The notes: generated from the letters alone by a model not told the origin. A stretch of 64,000 nucleotides of DNA from JADJMO01 sp016794445 (GCA_016794445.1 JAEUKC010000164.1:1-64000); one strand, 5' to 3'. Positions 35,001 to 44,231 are shown, counted from the first letter of the stretch. Translations and numbers: made by a program.

Positions 35001-35141
35001 GGGTTCCAGCGCGACCGCGCCTGCAGGCAGCCCTAGAGCTTCGTCGGCGGTCGGCAGCAGCTGCTCACTTCGCCCAGCAGAACCCCGGGCAGAACAGCCC
35101 AGAGCGGAACCAATGAGGAGGGCACAGACACTGGTCCGCAT
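32055..35141 (-). CDS. Large Kelch/Cys-rich exported protein with MYXO-CTERM-like sorting tail
   Basis: This 1028-residue surface protein has an N-terminal lipoprotein-type signal (MRTSVCALLIGSALGC). Residues about 240-530 contain Kelch-like blades (LTDGRALAVGGRYFGAAKAK, SLDDGRAIAVGALASNAIMA). The second half holds EGF-like Cys-rich repeats, for example DGVCCDTACAGQCAACNLAG and DGVCCDAACDGQCEACDIPD. The end has the three parts of a sorting signal: GGGCGVTG, a short hydrophobic span (AVGLFGLVLALGGM) and an RRRRR tail, as in MYXO-CTERM proteins that are processed and anchored at the cell surface. The function is likely adhesion or surface structure; no enzyme motif is seen. Convergent overlap with gpsA is 14 bp. 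A terminator lies upstream of its start. Confidence 0.85.
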   Translation of the reverse strand: MRTSVCALLIGSALGCSARGSAGRSEQLLPTADEALGLPAGAVALEPARGQSGPLQVVLPEVGAHTLVLQAGKSSLRVAAIGAELSSVVPVRYGRVSRGADIDFAWLNTPTLVEEYRILRSSRAATKQRYRLVGSGGVAGFRLRRGAIEAVDSEGEVVFVAAPPTATDAQGTRRPVQVTLEARGATADLSLSLDPTGLVFPVVVDPAWSAPIAWSGTNYISTPPFLEKFSTGVPMLADNSANLYRWTGSGWEGGYQSVANGRNAAARIAGDKLLMVDGFFGDLFSPPASYAYTSVWGSNLRTTVAAPPEVRQNPGLIGLTDGRALAVGGRYFGAAKAKTAYTYTGSTNTWTATGSMVAARELPSMGLLGTSVLVMGGGDSSAEVWNGSTFASVGAPAPYHDNQPVVLDSTRALVVGGYLAPTAVHLFELGVGWKTVASVAKPHVSSGGLLTGTKRVLVAGGSAGTLDSSVEVYDPARDVWLAASPLAAPRGNTAIVSLDDGRAIAVGALASNAIMASEVFAPLPLAASCNTAYPGDCASGACEESVCCDTVGCSGTRTCTAPGKIGTCVKKNGVGCSVGTECASGQCVDGVCCDTACAGQCAACNLAGKVGTCSAAAGAPVGGRAACTVGTECSAQVCNGVDPLACHYVSSSTKCSKDACASGIATKESLCDGLGKCTDKPVGCGAYACDLKSCKTTCTLNTDCASGYVCEAGACKVAPGLGKPCTGPTGCVAPLSCVDGFCCGSATCAAGTTCGYPGKEGTCLTTNGSVCDASKGGLDCGSGFCADGVCCDAACDGQCEACDIPDATTSRKGKCIPVKGAPHGTRAACSKDPGNVCSESQCDGADRKACLGFVGTDVVCRATTCKDGTATSGGRCDGKGACPAAETTPCGGFACTTDGAACKTKCSTDDDCIKGYVCQGDACKPKTAKCSGDGLSSVAEDGTTKPCLPYRCNTSGTCKDSCATTDDCQPGFACDVASGKCQSIDTPPPDSGGGCGVTGRGADEAVGLFGLVLALGGMQRRRRRLTPS

Positions 35142-35157
35142 CGGCCAGCCCTAGCAC

Positions 35158-35200
35158 AAAACGGCGACGCGGACCGCTCGGTTTCCCGAGGGTCCGCGTC
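35158..35200 (-). terminator. Strong intrinsic terminator downstream of metalloprotease B
   Basis: On the - strand, GACGCGGACC pairs perfectly with GGTCCGCGTC (10 bp). An inner CTCGG/CCGAG helix and a four-base loop complete the hairpin, and GCCGTTTT follows. It lies 15 bp after the protease stop and before the start of the Kelch/MYXO-CTERM-like gene, so the two are not expected to share one transcript. Confidence 0.75.
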
Positions 35201-35214
35201 CCTTCAGTGCGCTA

Positions 35215-38200
35215 CTAGAATCCCTTCAGATCGCCGCGCAGGTCCCACTGGTACTGGCGGTTCACGTTGAGGATGCCGACGTAGCGACGCAGCTGGGTCT
35301 GGGCCGTCACGTCCTTGACCTGCGCCGGCTTGGCCGGGTCGGTCCACTTCGGGCGCTTGGTGACGGCGTCGTACAGCGGGTAGCCCTTGCCGTCCGTCTG
35401 GACGTCGTAGGCCGCGGCGAGGATGCGGTTGGCGTGCTCGAGCATGCGCTGACCGACGTTTCCGGCGCGCGCGAACCCATTGCTGTTCTTCGGTCCAGAA
35501 GCGGCACCGCCGAGGGCCTCGAAGGCCATGTCGCGGCGCGCACCCCAGAGGACGCCGCTGTCGGGCTCGTAGAAGAAGACCTTCTCCGAGTCGGCGAGCG
35601 GGAGAGCCTCGGGGCCACCCTCGATCCAGGTGCGCATCGTGTGAGCGATCGCCATGCTGCCGTCGTCCTGGCCGAGCCAGAAGGTGTAGAGCAGCGTGGG
35701 GACCTGGGTGCGGAAGCCGACCAGCGGATCGAGGTAGACGGTGTTGGCGCCCGCCTCGGCCTTGTAGGTCGTCTCCCAGAGCTTCTGGTACTGCGGCTCG
35801 ACCACGTAGTCGCCGGCCTTGGTGGCCTTGGTGCGGTCGATGTACGGCGCCACGGCGTCGAGGTCGAAGGCGAACACGCCGGACATCAGGCGGTCATAGG
35901 CGACCGGCATGAAGGACCGGAAGTTGATCAGCATGTTGCGACCATCCACGTAGGTGTCGCGCGAGTAGTAGACGTGCATGGGCGGGAACTGCGCCGCGAG
36001 GGCCGCCGATGCGAGCGGCTTCTCGAGGTAGGTGCCCGAGCGGTTGGGGTACGAGTTGTAGTTGAACGACCCGCCCTTGAAGTTGCTCACGTCGGTGTCG
36101 ATGAAGCGGCCGTCGAGGACGCTGACCGTCACGGCAGGCGAGGGCTTGCCGAAGTCGGGCCAGCTGTCCGGGACCTCCCAGATCTCGTTGACGACGCCCG
36201 CCGACGCATCCTTCGGCGCGTACGGGCCGGGCTGCGGACGGAGGATGGCCTTGGAGAGCTCGGCGAAGAGCGCCGTGCCCGCGAGGACGTAGCCACGACC
36301 CCAGTCGTCGGACTGGAGAGCAGGGTTGGTGTCCGTGGTCTTGTCCGGGTACATCGCCGCGTACTGGCCGATCTTGCTACCCGCCAGCCAGCCGATGCTG
36401 TGCATGCGCGAGAAGTAACGGTCCCAGAGGCGACCCCCCATGAAGAACGGAATCCAGCCACGACGGCCGCGACGCCAGAAGTCGAGGAGGTAGCGGTACT
36501 CGTAGAGGCGCGCGACGTTCTCGGCGGCCTCGTACACGTCGGCGCCCGCGTCGAAGCGGAGGCCGTGCGGGTAGCTGGCGTACTCGTCGGTGCCGAACCG
36601 GTACGGCCAGCGGATGCGGCCGTCCTTGGTCTTCCAGGCGAGCGCGTCGAGGTCACCCTCCACGTTGCCCGTGACCATCTCGCTCATGTGCGCGTGGTCC
36701 TTCTTCGGCGGCTGGCAGACCACGCCGTCGATGGCGGCGTACTGCTCGGCCGTCGACTTGTCCTTGGCCGGCACGCAGCGCGAGGCGTCGAACAGGAGCT
36801 TCTCTTCCTGGAGCTTGCGCGCCAGGGTGGTGTAGTGCGTGGGCTGGAACTTCGCCCCGCCGCCGACCTTGGCGTCGGTGCGCTTGACCCACCACTGCTC
36901 GGACAGGTGCCCGCGCGGCATGGTCTCGCCCGGGAAGGCGTGCAGACCCGCGAGATCCGGACCGACCTTGCTGCCTGCCTGGAACGTCTCGACCGTGCCA
37001 CCGTAGATGAACTTCATGGCGGCCTTGTCATAAGACCCGAGACCCATGAGGTCGGTGTTGAAGTCGTAGCCGTAGTCCATGATCGACGAGTACGCGTACT
37101 CCTCGATCGACGCGTGGACGTTGGTCCCGGTGCCCATCTCCTCGGTCGTCTCCGGGTCGAGGTAGCGCGGGCCCATGCACGTGTCCGTCTTGGGATCGGT
37201 GCGCGGTCCGGTGCACTCCGCGGTCTTGGCGCCGTTGGCGGTGCGGAGCTTCCAGTAGTTCGGGTGGAAGTTCATGGAGTCCCACGAACCCTGGAAGTTG
37301 TGGCGCAGACCGACCGTGTGGCCGACCTCGTGCTCGGTCACCGCGCGGTAGATGTCGCGGCGCAGGTCGAAGAAGAGCTTCTGCGAGCGCTCCTCCGGCG
37401 AGAGGTCCTTGTACTTGTCCTTGTACTTGCGGGCGAGGCCCTCGAGGTGGGGAGCGTTGAACTCGTCCATCCCGAACATGCACATGCCGTGGGCCTCGAG
37501 GGTCTGGTGGACCTTGTTCGAGAGCTCCGCCATCGCCATCGGGTTCAAGCGGCCGCCGAACGGCGACACCGACTTGCGGACCTCGGCGGCGAGCGCCGCG
37601 TCGGCCTGGGCGATGGGCAGGTTGCCCGCGAGCCACTGATCCTGCGAGAGGATCTCGGCCTCGGACTTGCTGCCGGCGAGCTTGGTCGCCGTCGCGTTCA
37701 ACCGCGCCTCGGCCTCGGCCTTGCCGCCAAAGCCCTGGTGCCCGCCCACGCCCTTCGCGCCGATCTCGGCGTTGACCGCGGCGAGCGCGTCGACGTTGGC
37801 CTTGCCCGCGACCGAGGCCCCGGCGCCGATCTTGGCGACGAGATCCTTGGTCTGGATGCCCTTCATGCGCGAGTCGATCTCGGTGGCGCTGAGCCCGCGC
37901 GGAGCGGGACCCTCGCCACGGAGGAACTTGCCGTAGGCCTCGTACATCGCCGGCGTGTCGCTCGGCGCGTACTTGCCGAGGCCACCCGCGATGTGCGCGC
38001 CCGTCGAGAACTCCTCGACGCTGATGTCACCGATGGCGATGCGCGCGAGGTCGCGGGCCATGGTGGCGTAGGAGTCGAGCGAGGCTCCGTAGATGTACGC
38101 GGTCGCCTGGACGACCTCGCCGGTCAGCGGGTCCGCGCCGTCGGGGCCGTAGCCGAGAGGCGCGGCCGACAGCGGCTGATCGACCCAGCCGATGAGGTTG

Positions 38201-39597
38201 TAGCGGAGGTCGCCCTCACGAGCGATGGTGCCCTCCTTGCCGCACGAGGGGTGCTCACCGGCCTTCACCGGGTTGTGGCAGAGGACGAGCGCCGGGCCGT
38301 TGTTGGCCTTCGGGGTCTCGCCGTCGAAGAACTGCGCGCGGCAGCCAGCGGCGTCGCCGCCGAAGCGACGGCACTCCACCTCGCGGGACACGGCGATGGC
38401 GTTCACCATGGCCTCGTTCCACTGGTCGATGAGCTCCTGGTTGGCGTCCCACAGGTCGGCCGGCATGCTGGTCGACACGTGGTACGGGATGCCGCGAACC
38501 GCGCGATCCTTGAGCGGGATGGTGCAGAGGCCGCTCTTCTTGCCGGTGTTCTCGCCCGCGTACATGTCGCAGACGGAGCCCTGCACGCTGCCGCAGACGC
38601 CGTCGCCCTTGACCTTGTCGCCGTCCTCGCCGCAAGCGCGCTCGTCGTGGCTCTTGGTCCAGAGGTTGTGACGCGCGACGAGGCGGTGCCACTTCGCGTC
38701 CGTCACGCCGTACTGCCGCGAGAAGCCGTAGCGATCGCGGTTGAACGTGCCGAACATCGAGAACTTCGCGCTGTCCGTCTCCATCGCCTCGTAGTCGCGC
38801 TGCCCGACCTTCATGAAGGACGTGCGGACGGCGACCTCTTGGTCGTTGCAGTCGGTGACGACGCTGCCCGAGTAGAAGTTGGAGATGATGCAGGCGGGGA
38901 GCCACGAGACGCCGTCGAACGAAGGCGCCTTGGCGATCCACTTGCTGGTCAGGTCGAAGTAGCCGTTCGCCGTGTCGTAGACCGGGGCGTTCAGGCTGGT
39001 CGGATCGGTGACGTAGTAGTTGACGTTCTGCCAGGTGATGTCACCGAAGATCTCGCCGAACCAGAGGCCGGCGAAATCGGGGTCACTGACGAGGTTGCGC
39101 GACCAGTCCACGCGCATGTAGTCGCGCTGGTACCACGGCCGGTCGATCGGGTTCTCGACGATGATGTTCTGCTCTTCGCCCGTGGTCGGGTTGTAGGCCC
39201 GCTGGATGTCGAAGTGCGACTGGATGCGGAACATGGCGACGATGACGCCGTTGTTCTTCGACGGGTCCGCGCCCTTGCCGTCCGAGCCGCTCACGAGCTC
39301 GTACGAGCGGCGAGCGACGAGGAAGTTCTCCTGGATGTCCCAACGCACGCGCCGGAGCTCGTCCTGATAGCCGGGGAAGGCAAAGCTGTTGCTCTTGCCG
39401 ACCTCGGTGATCGTCATGCGCATGTACCACTCGGTCGGGTTCGCCGGGTCAGGCCCGAGCAGATCCGCCTTCTTCATGTAGTTCGGCTGCACCTGGCTGA
39501 TGGGCTCGCGCTCTTCCGCGCAACCACCGCCGCTCGCCGCCACAGAGAGCCCCAGGAATGCTGCCATTCCCAGCCGGCTCAACCATCCCTTACGCAT
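35215..39597 (-). CDS. Giant zinc metalloprotease lipoprotein B (HExxHxxxxxH)
   Basis: This 1460-residue lipoprotein has signal LSRLGMAAFLGLSVAASGGG and lipobox-like GGC. The zinc site is HEVGHTVGLRH (His756, Glu757, His760, His766), a metzincin-like or DUF5117-like arrangement. The domain before it includes a Cys-rich segment with paired cysteines and CNDQEVAVRTSFMKVGQRDY, plus HPSCGKEG and GDLRYNLIGWV. After the zinc site come many aromatic beta-rich regions and RMLEHANRILAAAYDVQTDG. It shares many of these blocks with the next gene and is clearly a paralogue. AGGAGG lies five bases before ATG 39597. It is predicted to be anchored in the outer membrane and to digest proteins extracellularly. 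Substrate unknown. Confidence 0.86.
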   Translation of the reverse strand: MRKGWLSRLGMAAFLGLSVAASGGGCAEEREPISQVQPNYMKKADLLGPDPANPTEWYMRMTITEVGKSNSFAFPGYQDELRRVRWDIQENFLVARRSYELVSGSDGKGADPSKNNGVIVAMFRIQSHFDIQRAYNPTTGEEQNIIVENPIDRPWYQRDYMRVDWSRNLVSDPDFAGLWFGEIFGDITWQNVNYYVTDPTSLNAPVYDTANGYFDLTSKWIAKAPSFDGVSWLPACIISNFYSGSVVTDCNDQEVAVRTSFMKVGQRDYEAMETDSAKFSMFGTFNRDRYGFSRQYGVTDAKWHRLVARHNLWTKSHDERACGEDGDKVKGDGVCGSVQGSVCDMYAGENTGKKSGLCTIPLKDRAVRGIPYHVSTSMPADLWDANQELIDQWNEAMVNAIAVSREVECRRFGGDAAGCRAQFFDGETPKANNGPALVLCHNPVKAGEHPSCGKEGTIAREGDLRYNLIGWVDQPLSAAPLGYGPDGADPLTGEVVQATAYIYGASLDSYATMARDLARIAIGDISVEEFSTGAHIAGGLGKYAPSDTPAMYEAYGKFLRGEGPAPRGLSATEIDSRMKGIQTKDLVAKIGAGASVAGKANVDALAAVNAEIGAKGVGGHQGFGGKAEAEARLNATATKLAGSKSEAEILSQDQWLAGNLPIAQADAALAAEVRKSVSPFGGRLNPMAMAELSNKVHQTLEAHGMCMFGMDEFNAPHLEGLARKYKDKYKDLSPEERSQKLFFDLRRDIYRAVTEHEVGHTVGLRHNFQGSWDSMNFHPNYWKLRTANGAKTAECTGPRTDPKTDTCMGPRYLDPETTEEMGTGTNVHASIEEYAYSSIMDYGYDFNTDLMGLGSYDKAAMKFIYGGTVETFQAGSKVGPDLAGLHAFPGETMPRGHLSEQWWVKRTDAKVGGGAKFQPTHYTTLARKLQEEKLLFDASRCVPAKDKSTAEQYAAIDGVVCQPPKKDHAHMSEMVTGNVEGDLDALAWKTKDGRIRWPYRFGTDEYASYPHGLRFDAGADVYEAAENVARLYEYRYLLDFWRRGRRGWIPFFMGGRLWDRYFSRMHSIGWLAGSKIGQYAAMYPDKTTDTNPALQSDDWGRGYVLAGTALFAELSKAILRPQPGPYAPKDASAGVVNEIWEVPDSWPDFGKPSPAVTVSVLDGRFIDTDVSNFKGGSFNYNSYPNRSGTYLEKPLASAALAAQFPPMHVYYSRDTYVDGRNMLINFRSFMPVAYDRLMSGVFAFDLDAVAPYIDRTKATKAGDYVVEPQYQKLWETTYKAEAGANTVYLDPLVGFRTQVPTLLYTFWLGQDDGSMAIAHTMRTWIEGGPEALPLADSEKVFFYEPDSGVLWGARRDMAFEALGGAASGPKNSNGFARAGNVGQRMLEHANRILAAAYDVQTDGKGYPLYDAVTKRPKWTDPAKPAQVKDVTAQTQLRRYVGILNVNRQYQWDLRGDLKGF

Positions 39598-39618
39598 CAC
39601 AGCCTCCTATTCACTCAG

Positions 39619-39680
39619 AAGAATTCTTGGGGGGAGCCGGGAGGGGAGCGCTCGCGCGCTGCACCCTCCCAGCAGGGCGA
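39619..39680 (-). other. Intergenic region between the two metalloprotease genes with hairpin and palindrome
   Basis: In transcription order (- strand), after the first gene's stop there is a hairpin in which GGGAGG pairs with CCTCCC around an inner AGCGC/GCGCT helix. No T run follows. Next comes the 10-bp palindrome AAGAATTCTT (39619-39628), 22 bp before the second start codon. The hairpin could partly attenuate read-through or mark a processing site, and the palindrome could be a regulatory site for the second gene. Confidence 0.4.
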
Positions 39681-42600
39681 TCAGCAGTCGCGGTCGTACG
39701 AGTACCCGCACGGGCCGAAGCCCAGGTAGTAGAGCGAGACGCGGACCTGGTTGAGGAAGCCGACGTAGAGGCGGAGCTTCTCCGCCGCGGCAGCGTCCTT
39801 CACGTCAGCCTTGGTGATCGCCACGGTCGTCCCCTTCTTGAGCGGACGGTGCGTGATCGGGTCGTACTTGGCCTTGAGCTGGGTCGAGCCGACCTTCACC
39901 GGCTCGCTCTCCACGTCGTAGGCCGCGAGCAGGAGCTCGTTGGCGTGCTCCATCATGCGGGCGCCGATGCCCTGGTCGACGATCTTGCCGGCGAGGGTCT
40001 CCTGGCCGAACGACTTGGCGTTCCACTCGATGCCCTCGGAGGGGTCGAAGAACACCACGCGCTCGCCGTCGGGGATCGTGATGGCCTCGGAGCTACCGGG
40101 GACCCAGATGCGGGTGCGGTTGATGAGGTCCATGCTGGAGTCGATCGGCTGGTAGAGCATCATCAGGACGACCGCCGGGACCTTCTGCCGGAAGCCGAGC
40201 ATCGGGTCGACGACCTTGCTGCCGGCCGGGCGGGTGATCTTGGTGACGTCGGCGTCCCAGAGCTTGAGGGTCGACAGCGGCGTCATGCCGAAGGCGTCCT
40301 TGGTGCTGGCGGGATCGATGTACGGACCGACGGTGTCCCAGTCGTCTGCCATGACGCCGGCGACCAGGCGGTCGAAGGCCTGCGGCAGCGCGCTGCGGAA
40401 GCTGAACATCACGTTGCGGCCGTCGAGATAGGTCTCGCGGGCGACGGTGCTGAGCTTGGGACGGGCGTCGGTGAGGGCGATGGCGGCGAACGGCTTCTCG
40501 AGGAAGCTGCCGGCGCGGAACGCGTACGCACGGTAGTCGTACTGGCGCTTGAGATCGAAGCGGTGGTCGACGTAGCGCGCGTCACCGACGCCGAGCCAGA
40601 AGCTCGGGGTCACGCCGCCGATCGGCTTGGTGGGGTCGGCCTCTTCGGGCATGCCCGGAGCGACCGAGTAGAGGTCGTAGAGCGAGCCCGGCTGCTTGTT
40701 GAGCGTGTAGGCGCCCGGCTGCGGCCGGAGGAACGCCGACTGCATCGCGTCGAACAGCTGGGTCAGCGAGAGGCTGCCGCCACGCGCCGAGTACTTCGCC
40801 GGATCCTCCTCGAAGCCCGAGCGGACGACGTCGGAGAGGGCGTTCCACTGGAGCGACTGCACGCGGTCGAAGAAGCGACCGTACATGCGGCGACCCGCGT
40901 TGGCGACGTTACGCTCGCGCCTTCCCATGCGGAAGAAGTAGTCGAGGTACATCATCCCGTAGCGATCCAGGATGTCCTGGGTCAGCTCGTAGAAGTCGGC
41001 GCCCGAGTCGTACACCATGCTGTGGACGTAGGCCGTGTTGCCGTCGCTGACCTTGTAGGGCCAGCGGCGACGGGTCAGGCCGTCCGAGCCCTTCCACGGA
41101 CCGGCCGGGTTGGTCTCTGCATACTGGACCTTCCACTCGTCGGTCGCGGGGAAGCCCTGCGCGTTCGCCGAGACCATGTCGCGCACGAGCGCGTGGTCGC
41201 GGTGGGGCACCTGGCACACGAGCCCGAGGGCGCCGATGCCACGGTCCTTCTCCTCGGCGGTCTGCGGGCGGCAGCGCTTCGGATCGAACAGGTTCAGGCG
41301 GATGCCCATCTGCGTGTAGTGGGTGTCGGCGCCACCGATGTACCAGGCGTCGGCGTTCATCAGGCCGAGGGCGCCCGCGAACGACTTGGCCGTGGCAGCG
41401 GAGTTCTTGACGAGGTTCTTGTCCTCGTCGTCGAAGAGCTCGACCAGGCCACCGTAGATGTACTTCGCCGCCATCTTGTCGAACGGCGCGAGCTGCGCCG
41501 AGTAGATGGTGTCGAACTTGTAGTCCATCACGGAGTCGACCGCGTACGACTCGATCGAGTGGTGCTCAGCGCCCTTCTTGGTGCCGAGCTCTTCCTCGGT
41601 CAGCGGGTCGATGTAGCGCGGCCCGATGCAGGTGTCGGGCGAGCCCGGCGCGCGCGGGGTGGTCGGGTCGCACTGCTTGAACGACTCGGTCTTTCCCTGG
41701 GCGCGGTAGGTCCAGTACTCGGTGTTGTAGTTGATGGCGTCGTAGGAGCCAGCGAACTGGTGCTCCATCGACATGAGGTGACCCATCTCGTGGAGGAGCG
41801 TGAACTCGTACATCGGCTCGAGCAGCTCCTGGTAGATGAGCTTGCCGCGGAGCTTCTTGTCGATGGTCTGGCCCTCGACACCGGCTGCCTTGGCGATGCG
41901 ACCGCTGGCCGCTGCGCCGTCCGGGTACTTGGACTTGTAGAACGCCGCCGCGCCAGCGAGGTAGTTGAAGCGCAGCATCTCGTCCGGCCCGAGCGAGCAG
42001 GTGTGCTTCGCCTTGGCGCGGAAGAACTCCGTCTCGCCCTCGATGGCGATGGAGGTGGGGTTCATCGCGCGGAGCGGCGAGACCGCGTCGAGGACGGGCT
42101 TGGTGGCCGCCTTGGTCGGGTCGATGCCCACGCTGGAGACCCAGAGGTCGTTGACGATGGACTGCTCGAGGCCCGCCTTCTTGGCCGCCTCGAGGCGCTG
42201 CGCGATCTTGGTGGTGTAGGCGGTCGTGTCGGCGAAGCCCGGCGTCCCGAGGGTCGCCTGCTTGGACACGTGCTGGTTCCACTTGATGAAGCGCTCGGCG
42301 TCGCTGGTCGTGCCCGCGAGCGCCTTGGCGGCGCCCGTCTTGGCCTGGAGACCCGCGATGTCCACGGCCTTGAGGCGCGCGTCCATCTCGGCCTTGGTCA
42401 TGTGCTTCGGCGACATGACCTTGGTGAGCTCGCCCTGGAAGGCGTTCAGCGCCGGGTCGATGATCGGGTCGGTCTTGAAGTCGGCGGGCGCGGAGCCGTA
42501 CCAGTCGACCGTCACGCCGGAGACGTACTCCGACGGCGTGAGGTCGCCGTTGACCAGCATGATCTGGTCGCGCATGTACGCCGAGTAGTCCTCGACGGAC

Positions 42601-44198
42601 GCGCCGAAGATGTTGACGGTGGAGCCGATGTTCTCACCGGTGGTCGGGTCGCCCGACCAGACGATGACGCCGAGCGGCTTGTTGAAGGACGGGTTGTTCC
42701 ACCACGCGATCATGTGCTCGCGGATGTCGCCCTTGCGGACCTTCTTGCCTTCCTGGCCGCAGGACGGGTGATCGCCCTTGAGCACCGGGTTGTGGCACAT
42801 GACCACGACCTCGTCGCCCGTCGGCTCGTCCTCTTCCGCGGGGTTGATGGCGGCGTTCTTGAAGTACTTGCCGTGGCAGGCTTCACGCTCGCCGCCGGCG
42901 CGACGGCACTCGGCCTCGCGAGCGTAGGAGACCGCGCCCTTGAGGGCCTTGTTCCACTGGCCGAGCGCGTGCTCGGTGGTGGGCCAGAGGTACTCGGGCA
43001 GCTCGGGATCGAGGAAGAAGTCGATCTGGCGGACCTTGCGGTCGGTGTACGGGATCGTGCACCGCTTCGCGTTCATGTCACAGACGGAGTTGAGGCCGCC
43101 CGACGCCTCGGCGCAGGTGGCGTCGCCGTCCTTCTTGACGTTGTTCCCGCCGCAGATCGTCGCGGTGTGGGACTTGTCCCAGATGTTGTACTTCTGCTGG
43201 TAGATGTGCCAGGTGTCGTCGACGATGCCGTAGTTGCGATCGTAGCCGCTGCGGTCGAGCGTGAGGTTGGCCTGGATGTTCGCCATCCAGCTGGTGATCT
43301 CACCCGCCTCGTAGTCGCGACCCGCGTCCACCTTCCAGAACGACGTCCGGAGCGTGACCTCCTGGTCGGAGCACTCGATGGAGCCTTCCGAGTAGGTGCT
43401 CGGGTAGAGGTTCATGTTCTGCAGGAGGCAGTACGGAACCTGGTAGCCGTAGTAGTCGAACGTCTCGGGGCCCGCGATCCAGCGGGAGGTGACGTCGAAG
43501 TAACCGCCGCCGATCTCGGCGAAGTTCGAGTAGTCGGCCGGCTTCTTGGGGTCGGCCTCGAAGAAGGCCACGGGCTTCCAGCGGAGGTCGCCGCCGAAGG
43601 TCTCCCACCAGAAGATCTGGTTCGGGTCACCGACCAGGTTCTGCGACCAGTCGACGCGGAAGTACTCGCGGGCGTACCAGGGCACGTCGGAGGCGTTCTC
43701 CTCGCGGACGTTGGAGACCTCGCCCGTGATCGGGTTGTAGGCCTGCTGGATGTTGAAGTGGCTGCGGATCGGGTAGACGGCGACGATGTAGCCCTCGATG
43801 GCCTTGTGCTTGGCCGCCGCGTCGCCGTTCGCCTTCACGCCGCCCTTGCCGTCGGTACCCTTGATGTACTCGTAGGCGTTGCGGACGATCAGGAAGTTCT
43901 CCGTGATCTCGAACCGCACGCGGCGGGTCAGGTCCTGGAGACCGTCGCTGAACCACGGGTTCGTGCGCTGGACCTGAGTGATCAGGCTGCGCATGTAGAA
44001 CTCCGGAGCGTTCTCCGGGTGCTGGAGGTCACCGACGAAGTCGGACTTCTTGAGGGCGAGCGGCTGGACGCGATCGATCTCGTCCCGCTGCCCAGCGCAC
44101 CCCGTCGTCGTACCGGCCGACCCGCTCACCGCGAGTGCGGCCAGGGCCGCCACCCCAAGGCTCCTCAATCCGAGCCTCTTGCGCCATCCGCTACGCAT
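39681..44198 (-). CDS. Giant zinc metalloprotease lipoprotein A (HExxHxxxxxH)
   Basis: This 1505-residue lipoprotein has signal RSLGVAALAALAVSGSAGTT and a GC lipobox. Its zinc motif is HEMGHLMSMEH (His803, Glu804, His807, His813), followed by QFAGSYDAINY. Blocks shared with the downstream gene include CSDQEVTLRTSFWKVDAGRD, HPSCGQEGKKVRKGDIREHM and RMMEHANELLLAAYDVESEP. This shows duplication, but the proteins are well diverged. AGGAGG lies six bases before ATG 44198. Earlier in-frame codons to 44279 do not look coding. The gene is transcribed away from the isc operon, with 267 bp between the start codons. A pseudo-palindrome lies in its upstream region. Confidence 0.87.
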   Translation of the reverse strand: MRSGWRKRLGLRSLGVAALAALAVSGSAGTTTGCAGQRDEIDRVQPLALKKSDFVGDLQHPENAPEFYMRSLITQVQRTNPWFSDGLQDLTRRVRFEITENFLIVRNAYEYIKGTDGKGGVKANGDAAAKHKAIEGYIVAVYPIRSHFNIQQAYNPITGEVSNVREENASDVPWYAREYFRVDWSQNLVGDPNQIFWWETFGGDLRWKPVAFFEADPKKPADYSNFAEIGGGYFDVTSRWIAGPETFDYYGYQVPYCLLQNMNLYPSTYSEGSIECSDQEVTLRTSFWKVDAGRDYEAGEITSWMANIQANLTLDRSGYDRNYGIVDDTWHIYQQKYNIWDKSHTATICGGNNVKKDGDATCAEASGGLNSVCDMNAKRCTIPYTDRKVRQIDFFLDPELPEYLWPTTEHALGQWNKALKGAVSYAREAECRRAGGEREACHGKYFKNAAINPAEEDEPTGDEVVVMCHNPVLKGDHPSCGQEGKKVRKGDIREHMIAWWNNPSFNKPLGVIVWSGDPTTGENIGSTVNIFGASVEDYSAYMRDQIMLVNGDLTPSEYVSGVTVDWYGSAPADFKTDPIIDPALNAFQGELTKVMSPKHMTKAEMDARLKAVDIAGLQAKTGAAKALAGTTSDAERFIKWNQHVSKQATLGTPGFADTTAYTTKIAQRLEAAKKAGLEQSIVNDLWVSSVGIDPTKAATKPVLDAVSPLRAMNPTSIAIEGETEFFRAKAKHTCSLGPDEMLRFNYLAGAAAFYKSKYPDGAAASGRIAKAAGVEGQTIDKKLRGKLIYQELLEPMYEFTLLHEMGHLMSMEHQFAGSYDAINYNTEYWTYRAQGKTESFKQCDPTTPRAPGSPDTCIGPRYIDPLTEEELGTKKGAEHHSIESYAVDSVMDYKFDTIYSAQLAPFDKMAAKYIYGGLVELFDDEDKNLVKNSAATAKSFAGALGLMNADAWYIGGADTHYTQMGIRLNLFDPKRCRPQTAEEKDRGIGALGLVCQVPHRDHALVRDMVSANAQGFPATDEWKVQYAETNPAGPWKGSDGLTRRRWPYKVSDGNTAYVHSMVYDSGADFYELTQDILDRYGMMYLDYFFRMGRRERNVANAGRRMYGRFFDRVQSLQWNALSDVVRSGFEEDPAKYSARGGSLSLTQLFDAMQSAFLRPQPGAYTLNKQPGSLYDLYSVAPGMPEEADPTKPIGGVTPSFWLGVGDARYVDHRFDLKRQYDYRAYAFRAGSFLEKPFAAIALTDARPKLSTVARETYLDGRNVMFSFRSALPQAFDRLVAGVMADDWDTVGPYIDPASTKDAFGMTPLSTLKLWDADVTKITRPAGSKVVDPMLGFRQKVPAVVLMMLYQPIDSSMDLINRTRIWVPGSSEAITIPDGERVVFFDPSEGIEWNAKSFGQETLAGKIVDQGIGARMMEHANELLLAAYDVESEPVKVGSTQLKAKYDPITHRPLKKGTTVAITKADVKDAAAAEKLRLYVGFLNQVRVSLYYLGFGPCGYSYDRDC

Positions 44199-44231
44199 CC
44201 AACGCCTCCTATCCGACTTGCCGCGTGAAGT

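Noticed and set aside
35434..39729. A long open frame of 1431 codons on the + strand opposite metalloprotease B
   Set aside because: It is a high-GC antisense shadow: composition is Arg/Val/Ala/Asp-rich with no recognisable domain, whereas the - strand shows a lipobox, an AGGAGG ribosome site and an HExxH motif.
39558..44228. A 1556-codon open frame on the + strand opposite metalloprotease A
   Set aside because: Same reason: antisense shadow of a well-supported gene on the - strand.
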